Positions 23,750 to 32,295 of a stretch of 64,000 nt of DNA are shown piece after piece. This DNA is from SCGC-AG-212-J23 sp036406675. Its GTDB lineage: Bacteria > Pseudomonadota > Gammaproteobacteria > Burkholderiales > SG8-39. How positions within the stretch are numbered: position 1 is the stretch's first letter; every line of letters begins with the position of its first letter. The position numbers were made by a program, and so were the translations under genes. The notes under the pieces are model-generated. The model had not been told where the DNA came from. It worked only from the letters and a program-made list of their open reading frames with translations, and did not search any database. The stretch covers positions 55,117 through 119,116 of the forward strand of contig DASXAO010000085.1 of NCBI GenBank assembly GCA_036406675.1, read 5' to 3'.

Positions 23750-24714
23750 TCGACCTCCACAGCCACGTCATTCCCGAGACCATCATCGCGGCGATGCGCG
23801 CCGACCCCGAGCGCTACGCCACGCGCATCGAAGCCGAGGCCGGCAAGCGCTACCTGGCCCGCGGCAAGCTTCGCCTGGAGCTCCTCGACGAGTTCAGCGT
23901 CGCCGAGGCGAAGCTCGAGGCGATGGACCGCAAGGGGATCGAGATCTCGGTGATCTCGCCCGGTCCCCAGGTCTTTTTCTACAACTTGAAGGAAGCGGAA
24001 GGGATAGAGGCCGCGAAGCTCGTCAACGACGGCATTGCGGCGATGGTGGCGAAAAAACCCGCGCGGCTGCGCGGCATGGCGACGCTGCCGATGCAGCACC
24101 CGGAGGCAGCCGTCGCGGAGATGGAGCGCGCGGCGCGCGAGCACGGCTTCAAGGGCATCGAGCTCGCCACGCTCGCGCCGCTCGGCGAGCTCGCCGACCC
24201 GAAATACCGGCCGGTCCTGCGGCGCGCGCAGGAGCTGAAGATGACCATCTTCGCCCATCCCAACACCATCGGCTCGAGCGGGCGCCTCGACTGCTATTAC
24301 CTCACCAACCTCATCGGCAACCCGCTCGAGACCACCATCATGGTCGCGAACCTGATGTTCTCGGGCGCGCTCGACGAGCTGCCGCGCCTGAAGATGCTGC
24401 TCGCGCACGGCGGCGGCTTCGCTCCCTACCAGGTCGGGCGCTTCGTGCACGGGCACAAGGTCCGGCCCGAGACCCGGGCGCACACCGCGTCCTCGGCGAA
24501 GGACCTGCTCAGGCGCTTCTACTTCGACACCCTCACCCACGACCCCCAGGCGCTGCGCTACCTCGTCGATCTGGTCGGAGCCGAGCGCCTCGTGCTCGGC
24601 ACCGACGCGCCGTTCGACATGGGCGACGAGAATCCGCGCGGAACGCTGTCCGTCCTGTCAGAAGACGAGCTCGCGACGCTGCGGAAAAACGCGCTTCGTC
24701 TACTGGAGGAGTGA
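23746..24714 (+). CDS. Amidohydrolase (ACMSD-like, metal-dependent)
   Basis: A 322-aa TIM-barrel hydrolase or decarboxylase. It begins IDLHSHVIPE with the metal-binding HxH motif (His4, His6), has IFAHPNTIG and LLAHGGGFAPYQVGR further on, and the conserved LVLGTDAPFDMG near the end. ACMSD-like members decarboxylate aromatic acids (for example 2-amino-3-carboxymuconate semialdehyde or 5-carboxyvanillate types). Translation is coupled to the Ldh-family gene. The 3' end overlaps the convergent maleate-isomerase-like gene by 15 bases. Substrate unknown. Confidence 0.93.
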   Translation: MIDLHSHVIPETIIAAMRADPERYATRIEAEAGKRYLARGKLRLELLDEFSVAEAKLEAMDRKGIEISVISPGPQVFFYNLKEAEGIEAAKLVNDGIAAMVAKKPARLRGMATLPMQHPEAAVAEMERAAREHGFKGIELATLAPLGELADPKYRPVLRRAQELKMTIFAHPNTIGSSGRLDCYYLTNLIGNPLETTIMVANLMFSGALDELPRLKMLLAHGGGFAPYQVGRFVHGHKVRPETRAHTASSAKDLLRRFYFDTLTHDPQALRYLVDLVGAERLVLGTDAPFDMGDENPRGTLSVLSEDELATLRKNALRLLEE

Positions 24715-25464
24715 GCCGCAGCTGGGGATGCGCGGCTCGAGCTCCAGGAGGTCGAGCATGTTGCGCACCGTGCACACCGACGTGGAGGTCACCGGCACGC
24801 CGAGCATCTTCTCGGCGGCCTGGATCGCGGGCAGCGACTGCATCTGGACGCAGGCCGACAGCACTACCGCGTCGGCGTTGGCGATCTTCAGCCTTTTCAC
24901 GTCGTCGAGCAGGCGCATCGGGTCGCGCCGCGCCACCTCGAGGTTGTCGGGGATCTCGAATGAGATGCGGTCGAGCACCTCGATGCCCTCTTGCTCGATG
25001 TAGGCCACCACCTTCGCCGTGAGCGGCTTGATGTAGGGCGCGAGGAGCGAGATCTTGCGCGCGCCGAGCCGCTTCAGCCCGTGGATCAAGGCGCCGGCCG
25101 AGGTCATGACCCTGGAGCGCGCGCCGTTCTCCGCTACGACGCGCTTGAAGTCCTCCTCCACCTGGCGGTGGTAGCCCGGGCCCTGCGCCATGATCGCGAC
25201 CAGGCAGGCCGTGCTCATCACGTCGACGCGCGCGTCGGCGAGCTCGGCGGCGCAGCGCAGCCCCTCCTGGTTCATCGCGGCGAGCTCCTCCGGCGACACG
25301 CGCTTCATGCGCATGCGCGAGGAATGGAACGTGAAGCGCTCGGGGAAATGCTGCTCGCGGGCGCGCAGCATGGCCGGGATCTCGGTCTCCATCGTCGTGT
25401 TCGACGAGGGCACGATCTGGCCGATGCGCACGATGCGGCTCGGGCGGCTGTCGGCGGGGGCCAT
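24700..25464 (-). CDS. Maleate isomerase/arylmalonate decarboxylase-like protein
   Basis: A 254-aa Asp/Glu racemase-fold protein. It starts RIVRIGQIVPSSNTTMETEIP, with the two expected Cys residues at VDVMSTACLVAIM and VVLSACVQMQSLP, the pair used by maleate cis-trans isomerase. A C-terminal RIPSCGSLLQ adds one more Cys. It is likely to isomerise maleate to fumarate, but arylmalonate decarboxylase cannot be excluded. It starts 10 bases after a methyltransferase stop and converges on the amidohydrolase gene with 15 bases of overlap. Confidence 0.88.
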   Translation of the reverse strand: MAPADSRPSRIVRIGQIVPSSNTTMETEIPAMLRAREQHFPERFTFHSSRMRMKRVSPEELAAMNQEGLRCAAELADARVDVMSTACLVAIMAQGPGYHRQVEEDFKRVVAENGARSRVMTSAGALIHGLKRLGARKISLLAPYIKPLTAKVVAYIEQEGIEVLDRISFEIPDNLEVARRDPMRLLDDVKRLKIANADAVVLSACVQMQSLPAIQAAEKMLGVPVTSTSVCTVRNMLDLLELEPRIPSCGSLLQ

Positions 25465-25474
25465 GCCCTTCCCG

Positions 25475-26107
25475 CTAGGACGGCGGCTCGTGCGCGTGCC
25501 CGACGCCGTTACGCACGCGCATCACCTTCCAGAGCAGGATGTTGGAAACGTGCTCCACCCGGGCCGAGCCGTTCACCAGGCTGTGGAGGTCGAAATCGGG
25601 GTGGAACCCGATTTGGTCCGAGAAGCGCGCGAGGCCCCTTTCCACCGCGCCCATGATCGGGTTGGTGGAGTGCACGTGGTTCACGATGAAGATGTCGCCC
25701 TGCGGCTTGCACACGCGGTGCAGCTCCGCGAGCAGCCGCGCCGGCTCCTGCACCACCGACACGACGTACATCGCCACGACCTTGTCGAAGCTCGCGTCGG
25801 GGAAGTCCATCGCGTGCGCGTCCATCTCGTGGAGCCCCTCCACATTGGCGAGGCGGCGGCGCTGCACGCGCGCGCGCGCCTTGTCGAGCATCTCGCGCGA
25901 CAGATCGATCCCGGTCAACCGCACGAAAGGCGGGTACAGCGGCAGCGACAGGCCGGTGCCGACCCCGACTTCGAGAACGCGCTCGCCGGGGCGGCATTCG
26001 AGGGCTTCCAGAAGCGCCTTGCGCCCGGGTTGCAGCACCGGGCCGAACAGGGCGTCGTAGAAACTTGCGTACCGCCGGTAGGCGGCCTTCACGGCTTCGA
26101 TCTGCAT
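25475..26107 (-). CDS. Class I SAM-dependent methyltransferase (PmtA-like)
   Basis: A 210-aa methyltransferase with the SAM motif I RVLEVGVGTGLSLPLYP, the acidic TGIDLSREMLDKAR and motif IV region FDKVVAMYVVSVVQEP. The length and the DALFGPVLQPGRKALLEA opening resemble phosphatidylethanolamine N-methyltransferases of the PmtA/Rhodobacter group. It heads a leftward pair with the maleate-isomerase-like gene. It is not an EgtD, which is over 300 aa. Substrate is an inference. Confidence 0.92.
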   Translation of the reverse strand: MQIEAVKAAYRRYASFYDALFGPVLQPGRKALLEALECRPGERVLEVGVGTGLSLPLYPPFVRLTGIDLSREMLDKARARVQRRRLANVEGLHEMDAHAMDFPDASFDKVVAMYVVSVVQEPARLLAELHRVCKPQGDIFIVNHVHSTNPIMGAVERGLARFSDQIGFHPDFDLHSLVNGSARVEHVSNILLWKVMRVRNGVGHAHEPPS

Positions 26108-26339
26108 GGGCTCCTTTTTATAGCAATCGATGGTCCCGGCACAACAATTGCGCGTTCACCGCGTTCCTGCATGAAGATTGCTCAGATCAAGACCTCCAGC
26201 CGCACCTGGCTGGCGACGGTATATACCACGGTCTGCGGCCCGACGTCTGCCCCTTTGACCCCGCGGGGGTTGCCCTGAAGCTCGATTGCACGGTCTTGGA
26301 GCAGCGCGTATGGTCGATGACCCCTGCCGGGAGGTGCGC

Positions 26340-27593
26340 GTGAATCCCATTCCAGCTTCGGGGCTCGACGCGCCTCGCAGCGTACGTTATCGCTCCATCC
26401 GCCGCACGACGCTCGGTCTTGCGGCCCCGCTTTCGGCCGAGGACTGCGCGCTCCAGTCCATGCCGGACGCGAGCCCGGTGAAGTGGCATCTCGCGCATAC
26501 CACCTGGTTTTTCGAAACCTTTCTTCTGGAGAGGCGGGCCTGCTACCGTCCGTTCGACCCGGCATACCGGGTCCTCTTCAATTCGTACTACAACGCTGTA
26601 GGCGATCGGCATCCGCGCGCGGAGCGCGGAATGCTGTCGCGCCCGGATCTCCACCATGTACTCGCCTATCGCGACCACGTGGACCGCGCGGTGCTCGCGC
26701 TCGTTTCGGACGAGGACTTCCCGGACGAGGTCCTCGAGCTCGGATTGCAACACGAGCAGCAGCACCAGGAGCTGATCCTCACCGATCTGAAGCACCTCCT
26801 CTCGCGCAATCCACTCAAGCCCGCGTACCAGAAGCAATGGCCGCTCACGCCGATCCGGGCGCGCGAGCCGCACTGGATTGCGCACGCGGGCGGCCTGCGC
26901 GAGATCGGTCACGCCGGCGCGCAATTCGCGTTCGACAACGAGATGCCGCGCCACCGGGTCTGGATCGAGCCGTTCGAGATTGCCTCGCACCCGGTTACGC
27001 ACGGCGACTACATTCGCTTTGTCGAGGACGGCGGCTATCGCCGGCCCGAGCTCTGGCTGTCGGCGGGATGGGAGCTCGCGCGCGCCTGGCAAGCGCCACT
27101 CTACTGGGAGCGCGGCGAGGATGGCTGGAGCACCTTCACGCTGCACGGCATGGTGCCCGTCGATCCCAATACGCCGATCTGCCATGTGAGCTTCTTCGAA
27201 GCCGAGGCCTACGCGCGCTGGGCCGGGGCGCGTCTGCCCACCGAGGCGGAATGGGAGCTCGCGGCGGGCACCGCGCCGTGCAGCGGCAATTTCCTGGAAG
27301 GCGGCGCGCTGCATCCTCTCGCCTCGCGCCAGGACCCGGCTCCGCAAGCCCTGTCGCAGGCGTTCGGCGATGTCTGGGAATGGACCCGCAGCGAATACGC
27401 CCCGTACCCGGGGTTTCGCATCGCCGCCGGCGCCATCGGCGAATACAACGGCAAGTTCATGAGCAACCAGTACGTGCTGCGCGGCGGGTCCTGCGCCACC
27501 CCCTCCAGCCACATCCGCGCCACCTATCGCAACTTCTTTCCGGCGGACGCCCGCTGGCAGTTCTCCGGCCTGAGGCTCGCGCGCGACGCTTAG
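26340..27593 (+). CDS. egtB: Ergothioneine biosynthesis protein EgtB
   Basis: A 417-aa iron-dependent sulfoxide synthase. The N-terminal DinB-like domain carries the three-His set (His53 in WHLAHTTWFFE, and His138/His142 in LGLQHEQQHQELIL). The C-terminal FGE-sulfatase domain includes RLPTEAEWELAAG, GDVWEWTRSEYAPYPGF and VLRGGSCATPSSHIR. EgtB joins trimethylhistidine to Cys or gamma-glutamyl-Cys. The GTG at 26340 has GGGAGG six bases upstream and is preferred over earlier in-frame starts. No egtD is adjacent, so the methyltransferase must be elsewhere. The 26108-26339 gap holds nothing clear; a 35-codon frame at 26172 is not convincing. Confidence 0.93.
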   Translation: MNPIPASGLDAPRSVRYRSIRRTTLGLAAPLSAEDCALQSMPDASPVKWHLAHTTWFFETFLLERRACYRPFDPAYRVLFNSYYNAVGDRHPRAERGMLSRPDLHHVLAYRDHVDRAVLALVSDEDFPDEVLELGLQHEQQHQELILTDLKHLLSRNPLKPAYQKQWPLTPIRAREPHWIAHAGGLREIGHAGAQFAFDNEMPRHRVWIEPFEIASHPVTHGDYIRFVEDGGYRRPELWLSAGWELARAWQAPLYWERGEDGWSTFTLHGMVPVDPNTPICHVSFFEAEAYARWAGARLPTEAEWELAAGTAPCSGNFLEGGALHPLASRQDPAPQALSQAFGDVWEWTRSEYAPYPGFRIAAGAIGEYNGKFMSNQYVLRGGSCATPSSHIRATYRNFFPADARWQFSGLRLARDA

Positions 27594-27658
27594 GGATCGC
27601 GCGCGGCGCGCCAGCGTGACCGATTACGTGGCGGCGCGCGCGCGCAAAGGGCAGCATT

Positions 27659-28150
27659 GTGCCCGTGACACCGCGCTTCCTCGTATTCACCGCACTGCTC
27701 CTCCTGGCGGGGACTGCGCATGCCTGCCGTTTCGCCCGGGACGCGCAGCCGGGCGAATGGTACGAATGGGCGAACGCGCTCTTCTCCGCAGAGGTCACTT
27801 CGGTGGAAACGGACGCGGGCAAGTCCGCCGACGTCATCGGCTTGCGCGTGACGGAAACCTTCAAGGGTCCCGCGGGCGCATCCACCGCCACGTTGCGCGT
27901 GCCGAGCCGCATGTGGTCGTCGTGCCGCCTGGAACGCCCTGCCGTCGGCGCGCGCGTCCTCGTCGCGCTGAATCCGAACAGCGACACGCTGCTCGTGCCG
28001 CTCACGCCAGGCTACAGCGAGCGGCTGCGTCGCCACAGTGGCTACCAGCCGCCGCAGCAACAGGCGCTGCAGCAGCCGCAACCGGCGCCTTCGCCGGCCG
28101 CCGAAAAGCCTTTTACCGTGCCGGCTGCCGAAAAACCTTTCTTCTATTAG
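27659..28150 (+). CDS. Secreted hypothetical protein, TIMP-like opening
   Basis: A 163-aa protein with a signal peptide (LVFTALLLLAGTAHA) that leaves a mature N-terminal Cys (CRFARDAQPG). The beginning, with a free Cys and then ALFSAEVTSVETD, resembles TIMP/NTR-like beta-barrels that bind other proteins. The C-terminus is a Gln/Pro tract (PPQQQALQQPQPAPSP) with two PAAEKPF copies. The GTG start at 27659 has AAGGG seven bases upstream. Function unknown. Confidence 0.75.
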   Translation: MPVTPRFLVFTALLLLAGTAHACRFARDAQPGEWYEWANALFSAEVTSVETDAGKSADVIGLRVTETFKGPAGASTATLRVPSRMWSSCRLERPAVGARVLVALNPNSDTLLVPLTPGYSERLRRHSGYQPPQQQALQQPQPAPSPAAEKPFTVPAAEKPFFY

Positions 28151-28153
28151 CCT

Positions 28154-28672
28154 GTGACCGAGGGCGACGCCTTCGACTGGCTGCCCGCCCTGCTCGTGCT
28201 GCAGGGCGCGATGGGCGCGCTCGACACGATCGTCAACCACGAGCTGATCGAGGCGCTGCCGCGGCGACCGGAGGCGCGCGGCGAGCTCGCGCTCCATTCC
28301 GCGCGCGAAGCGGTCTACGCCGCGCTCTTCCTGGGGCTGGGCTGGTTCGCGTGGCTGGGTGCCGCCGCCTTCGTGATCGTCATCCTGCTGGTGGCGCAGA
28401 TCGCGATCACCGTGACCGACGAGCTGATCGAAAACCGCATCCGCGTGTTGCCGCAGAACGAGCGCGCGCTGCACATCTTCCTCACGCTCAACTTCGGCGC
28501 GCTGCTCGCGCTCCTCGTGCCGGTGCTCGCCGACTGGATGGCGAATCCCGCCGCGCTCGAGCCGTCGTATTCCGGCTGGATGTCGTGGGCGCTCCTCGCT
28601 CTCGGCATCGCTTCCGCGGGGTGGTCGGTGCGCGACCTGGTCGCGTCGCGGAGACTTAGACTTCAGGCGTGA
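28154..28672 (+). CDS. Hypothetical integral membrane protein, 172 aa
   Basis: A protein of about four membrane helices (YAALFLGLGWFAWLGAAAFV, VIVILLVAQIAITV, LTLNFGALLALLVPVLADWM, WMSWALLALGIASAGW). A repeated pattern NHELIEALPRRPEAR and TDELIENRIRVLPQNERALH suggests an internal duplication of helix-loop units. No family is recognised. GTG start three bases after the preceding stop, and a four-base overlap with the next gene, so it belongs to the 27659-29118 operon. Confidence 0.75.
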   Translation: MTEGDAFDWLPALLVLQGAMGALDTIVNHELIEALPRRPEARGELALHSAREAVYAALFLGLGWFAWLGAAAFVIVILLVAQIAITVTDELIENRIRVLPQNERALHIFLTLNFGALLALLVPVLADWMANPAALEPSYSGWMSWALLALGIASAGWSVRDLVASRRLRLQA

Positions 28673-29118
28673 GCCTCGGCGGAACGTCGTTCAGGACCTT
28701 TGTCCTCTATCCGGTGCTGGTGGTCGCGTTGGAGCTCGGGTTGAACGACGGCCGGCTGCGGCTCCAAGGTTGGGCGCTTCCGCTCCTCGCCTGGGGATAC
28801 CTGCAGTACCGCCTGGTCGGTGGCTATCGGCTGCGGCTGGGCGGCGGCGGACCCGGGATGGACACGCCGCCGGAGCGGCTGGTCACGGGCGGGCCGTTCG
28901 CGCTCTGCCGCAATCCCATGTACCTCGGCCACCTGATTTTTCTCACCGGCCTCGCGCTCGTGCTGCGGTCCTGGCTCGGCGCCGCCATCGCCCTGGGTAC
29001 CGCGGTGTGGCTGCAGTTTCGCGTCCGGCGCGACGAGCGGCGCCTGGGCGAGCGCTTTGGCGAGCCCTACTTGCAGTATTGTTCACGGGTCAAGCGCTGG
29101 ATCCCCGCGCTTTTCTAG
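28669..29118 (+). CDS. Isoprenylcysteine carboxyl methyltransferase-like membrane protein
   Basis: A 149-aa membrane enzyme of the ICMT/PEMT group: a helical N-terminal part, then the SAM-binding core TGGPFALCRNPMYLGHLIF (RNPMY is the hallmark) and the acidic tail RRDERRLGERFGEPYLQYCSR. It could methylate a lipid or small molecule; prenylated proteins are not expected in bacteria. GTGA overlap with the preceding membrane protein couples translation, and AGGAGGG downstream of the stop already serves the next gene. Confidence 0.88.
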   Translation: MSLGGTSFRTFVLYPVLVVALELGLNDGRLRLQGWALPLLAWGYLQYRLVGGYRLRLGGGGPGMDTPPERLVTGGPFALCRNPMYLGHLIFLTGLALVLRSWLGAAIALGTAVWLQFRVRRDERRLGERFGEPYLQYCSRVKRWIPALF

Positions 29119-29129
29119 GAGGGCACGGT

Positions 29130-30359
29130 ATGGTCGACGCTCCGAGACTGGACGAAGAATTCGATGTCGGCGGCGTGCGGCTGCCGCGCCCGTTCAAGCT
29201 GCTGCGCCTGGGGCACTTCGGAGTCAACGCGATCGATCCCGAGGCCGCGCGAGACTTCTACTGCCGCATCCTCGGCTTTCGCGTCTCCGACCCGATCGAT
29301 TTCGGCGTGCGCCTGGCCGAGGGCGAGCGCGGCAAGCACGGTCCCGGCGTCGGCTACTTCACGCGCCACGGCGGCGACCATCACTCGCTCGTGCTGTTCC
29401 CGCGCCGGGTGATGTCCCAGGTCAATCCGCACTACCGCAAGTACCCCGAGCTCACGGTAAACCAGATGACCTGGCAGGTGTCGAGCCTGCGCGAAGTGGT
29501 CGAGGGCTTCGAATGGTTCAAGCGCCGGGGCAACCCGGTGCTGCGGCAGGGACGCGACCTGCCGGGGTCGAACTGGCACTTCTATCCGCCCGACCCCGAC
29601 GGACACATCAACGAGCTCTACTACGGCATCGAGCAGATCGGCTGGGACGGCTATTCCAAGCCGCATGCCCTGCACCGCCAGCGCTACGACAAGCCGCCGG
29701 GCCTGCCGCACCGCTCCGAGTACGCCGAGATCGCGCAGGCGCTCAAGGAAGGCCTCGACGTGCGCGCCGGCTCGCGCGCCGAGGAAATCGAGGAGACGTT
29801 CGACGTCGGCGGCATCCTCATGGCGCGGCCGTTCAAGGTCGCGCGCATCGGGCCGATCCGCCTCTTCGTGCACGACCTCGACGTCGCGCTGCGCTTTTAC
29901 CGCGACGAGCTCGGCTTCGCGCTCACCGAGGAAACCGCGTACCGCGGCCACCGCTGCCTCTTCCTGCGCGTCAACACCGAGCACCATTCGCTCGCGCTTT
30001 ACCCGCGAGCGCTGCGCGCGGAGCTCGAGTTGAGCGAGAGCACCTCGCTCATGTCGTTCGGCCTGCAGCTCGCGAACTACCGGCAGCTCCGCGACGCGAT
30101 TCCCTTCCTGCAGCGCGCGGGGGTGCGCGTGCGCTACCTTCCGGCCGAGCTTTCGCCCGGCATCGACTACTCGGCGTTCGCGATCGATCCGGACGGCCAC
30201 GCGATCCAGCTCTATTACTACATGGAGCAGATCGGGTGGGACGGAAGACCGCGCCCTGCGCACCTGCGTCCGAAAGTGGACGCTGCGAACTGGCCCGAGA
30301 ACGTCGCTGCGGCGAGCGACGCCTTCAACGGCGAGGTTTACCTGGGGCCTTGGAGTTAG
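29130..30359 (+). CDS. Tandem VOC-domain protein (extradiol dioxygenase-like)
   Basis: A 409-aa protein made of two similar VOC units. Each begins with the same phrase: EEFDVGGVRLPRPFKLLRLG near residue 10 and ETFDVGGILMARPFKVARIG near 222. Both end with a metal-binding segment and a YYGIEQIGWDG / YYMEQIGWDG signature near 175 and 370. The layout matches 2,3-dihydroxybiphenyl-type or other extradiol-like enzymes, with ligands His/His/Glu likely (HLGHFGV, HHSLVLF, NELYYG). It lies 11 bases after the methyltransferase-like gene with a perfect AGGAGGG site. The duplication is direct evidence of an in-gene doubling. Confidence 0.9.
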   Translation: MVDAPRLDEEFDVGGVRLPRPFKLLRLGHFGVNAIDPEAARDFYCRILGFRVSDPIDFGVRLAEGERGKHGPGVGYFTRHGGDHHSLVLFPRRVMSQVNPHYRKYPELTVNQMTWQVSSLREVVEGFEWFKRRGNPVLRQGRDLPGSNWHFYPPDPDGHINELYYGIEQIGWDGYSKPHALHRQRYDKPPGLPHRSEYAEIAQALKEGLDVRAGSRAEEIEETFDVGGILMARPFKVARIGPIRLFVHDLDVALRFYRDELGFALTEETAYRGHRCLFLRVNTEHHSLALYPRALRAELELSESTSLMSFGLQLANYRQLRDAIPFLQRAGVRVRYLPAELSPGIDYSAFAIDPDGHAIQLYYYMEQIGWDGRPRPAHLRPKVDAANWPENVAAASDAFNGEVYLGPWS

Positions 30360-30384
30360 GAAGAAAGGGAGTCAGAACCTTTTC

Positions 30385-31341
30385 TTACTGCGTCTCGATG
30401 TTTCGCGCCGCGACGACCTTTTTCCACTTCTCGATCTCGGAGGCGATGAAGGCGCGCATCTCCTCCGGGCTCGTGGCGCCGGGCTCGCCGCCCAATTCGA
30501 CAAAGCGCCTGCGGATGTCGGGAATTTCGAGCGCCTTGCGCACGGCGCCGTTCAGCCGCTCGACCACCGGACCCGGCGTGCCGCCGGTGACGCCCAGCCC
30601 GATGAACGAGTTCACCTCGTAGCCCGGCAGCGTTTCCCGCGCCGTAGGCGTGTCGGGGAGCGCCTTCCATCGCTCGCGGGAGGTCACGGCGAGCGCTCGG
30701 AGCTTGCCGGCGTGGATCTGGCCGATGGAAAGCGTCATGGCCTCGAACAGCACGTCGGCGCGCCCGGCGAGCACTTCGGTCAGCGGCGCGTTTCCGCCGC
30801 GGTAGGGAACGTGCACGATATCCGTCCCGGCGAGCGCGTTGAAGAGCTCGCCCGAGAGGTGGTGGACCGTGCCGATCCCCGAGGAGGGATAGTTTAGCTT
30901 GCCCGGATTGGCCTTCGCGCGCGCGATCAGGTCGCCAAGGCTCCTGAGCGGTGAGTCGGGCACGACGCTGATCACGAAGGGATACGAGGTGAGCATCGAC
31001 ACCATCGCCACGTCCTTCAGCGGATCGAACGGCATCGATTTCAGCATCGCCGGGTACACCGGGTAGGCCCCCGCGATGAGGATCAGGGTGTAGCCGTCGG
31101 GGGCCTGCTTCGCGACGTAGTCGGTGCCGGTCACGCCGCCCGCGCCGGCACGATTTTCAACCACCACCGGCTGGCCGACAGCCTCGCCGACGCCCTGCGC
31201 CGTGACGCGCGCGATGATGTCGGCCGATCCCCCGGGCGGGAACGGCGTCACCAGGCGCAGCGGCTTGGACGGAAACGCCTGGGCGAGCAGCGGGCCCGAC
31301 ACGAACGCCGCGACCAGAAAAGCGAATCTCGCGTACCGCAT
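30385..31341 (-). CDS. Tripartite tricarboxylate transporter receptor (TctC/Bug)
   Basis: A 318-aa periplasmic receptor. Signal peptide FAFLVAAFVSGPLLAQ, then the family motifs LVTPFPPGGSADIIARV, GQPVVVENRAGAGGVTG, APDGYTLILI and, later, VHHLSGELFNALAGTD and IVHVPYRGG. It binds an unknown carboxylate. It faces the VOC gene (convergent, 25 bases apart) and is divergent from an alpha/beta hydrolase across a dyad at 31360-31382. No membrane subunits are present nearby. Confidence 0.95.
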   Translation of the reverse strand: MRYARFAFLVAAFVSGPLLAQAFPSKPLRLVTPFPPGGSADIIARVTAQGVGEAVGQPVVVENRAGAGGVTGTDYVAKQAPDGYTLILIAGAYPVYPAMLKSMPFDPLKDVAMVSMLTSYPFVISVVPDSPLRSLGDLIARAKANPGKLNYPSSGIGTVHHLSGELFNALAGTDIVHVPYRGGNAPLTEVLAGRADVLFEAMTLSIGQIHAGKLRALAVTSRERWKALPDTPTARETLPGYEVNSFIGLGVTGGTPGPVVERLNGAVRKALEIPDIRRRFVELGGEPGATSPEEMRAFIASEIEKWKKVVAARNIETQ

Positions 31342-31359
31342 GCCGCCTCCTCCACGTAT

Positions 31360-31382
31360 GCTGTGGCCGAGTTGACCACAGC
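31360..31382. promoter_or_regulatory. Perfect inverted repeat GCTGTGG-N9-CCACAGC
   Basis: A 7-base dyad in the 51-base divergent gap between the TctC gene (start 31341) and the hydrolase gene (start 31393). A shared operator for both genes is plausible. The GTG at 31363 that would extend the hydrolase lies inside it, which argues for the later start. Confidence 0.42.
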
Positions 31383-31392
31383 GGACGACATC

Positions 31393-32256
31393 ATGGAAGA
31401 GCGCGTTCATTGGAATTCCGGCGGGCTGAAAATCTCGGGCGTCGCCGAATTTCCCGAAGGCATGAAGCGCGGCGAGCGCCGCGCCGCGATCCTCGTGCTT
31501 CACGGCTTCGGCAGCAACAAGGACTCGCCGATGGTGCGCAGCGTGACGCGCATCTTCACCGCGCTCGGCTATGTTGCGCTGCGGTTCGACATGCGCGGCT
31601 GCGGCGAGAGCGAAGGCGAGCGCGGGCGGGTCATCTGCCTGGAGCAGGTCGCCGACACGAGGAGCGCCTTCGACTTCCTTGCCGGCACCGACTACGTCGA
31701 CCCAAAGCGCATCGCAGTGTTCGGCCACAGCTTCGGCGCCGCAGTCGCGGTCTACGCCGCCGGCACCGACGCGCGCATCGCGGCGTGCATTTCCTCGGGC
31801 GGCTGGGGGCACGGCGAGAAGAAATTCCGCAAGCAGCACGCCTCGCCCGAAGCGTGGCAGCGCTTCAGCGCGATGATGGACGAAGGCCGCCGCCGCAGGG
31901 AGCGCGGCGAGCGCATGATGGTGCCGCGCTACGACATCGTGCCGATCCGCCCCGGCCTGCGCGGCAATCTTGCCGCCGGCTCGATCCTCGAGTTTCCCTT
32001 CGAGGTGGTCGAGAGCATGTATGCCTTCACTGCCAACGAGGTCGTCGGCAAGATCGCGCCGCGCCCGCTCCTCCTCGTGCATCCCGCCGACGACAGCGTC
32101 ACGCCCACCGAGCAGTCGATCGACCTCTTCGCGCACGCCGGCCAGCCGACCGACCTGCATCTTTTCGCCGGCGTCGACCACTTCCTCTTCAGCGACGACA
32201 ATCCGATGGTGCAGGCGGTGGTGCGCGACTGGCTGAAGCGTTATTTTCCTGCGTGA
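31393..32256 (+). CDS. Alpha/beta hydrolase, dienelactone-hydrolase/DAP-like
   Basis: A 287-aa hydrolase. LVLHGFGSNKDSP gives the oxyanion region, FGHSFGAAVAVYA contains the nucleophile Ser, VHPADDSVTP the Asp and AGVDHFLFS the His of a catalytic triad. Charged loops (RRRRERGERMM) lie in the cap region. The ATG at 31393 is preferred over GTG 31363, which sits within a dyad. It is divergent from a TctC receptor and precedes an Ldh-family gene; with the next two genes it may form a small carboxylic-acid pathway. Confidence 0.9.
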   Translation: MEERVHWNSGGLKISGVAEFPEGMKRGERRAAILVLHGFGSNKDSPMVRSVTRIFTALGYVALRFDMRGCGESEGERGRVICLEQVADTRSAFDFLAGTDYVDPKRIAVFGHSFGAAVAVYAAGTDARIAACISSGGWGHGEKKFRKQHASPEAWQRFSAMMDEGRRRRERGERMMVPRYDIVPIRPGLRGNLAAGSILEFPFEVVESMYAFTANEVVGKIAPRPLLLVHPADDSVTPTEQSIDLFAHAGQPTDLHLFAGVDHFLFSDDNPMVQAVVRDWLKRYFPA

Positions 32257-32261
32257 ACCGG

Positions 32262-32292
32262 AACCAGGGACAGACCACGTTTTTTTCTGGTT
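32262..32292. repeat. REP-like element, GGGACAGACCACG with T-run
   Basis: AACCAG (32262-32267) pairs with CTGGTT (32287-32292) around GGGACAGACCACG and seven T residues. The same core, GACAGACCACGTTTTTT, recurs twice, in opposite orientation, at 37.2 kb. It resembles REP repeats seen in many proteobacteria. It sits 10 bases before the ATG of the Ldh gene at 32296, so it may also act as a terminator for the hydrolase gene. Confidence 0.6.
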
Positions 32293-32295
32293 GAA

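Noticed and set aside
26172..26279. A 35-codon frame before egtB
   Set aside because: No ribosome site, no recognisable features and it lies in the likely promoter region.
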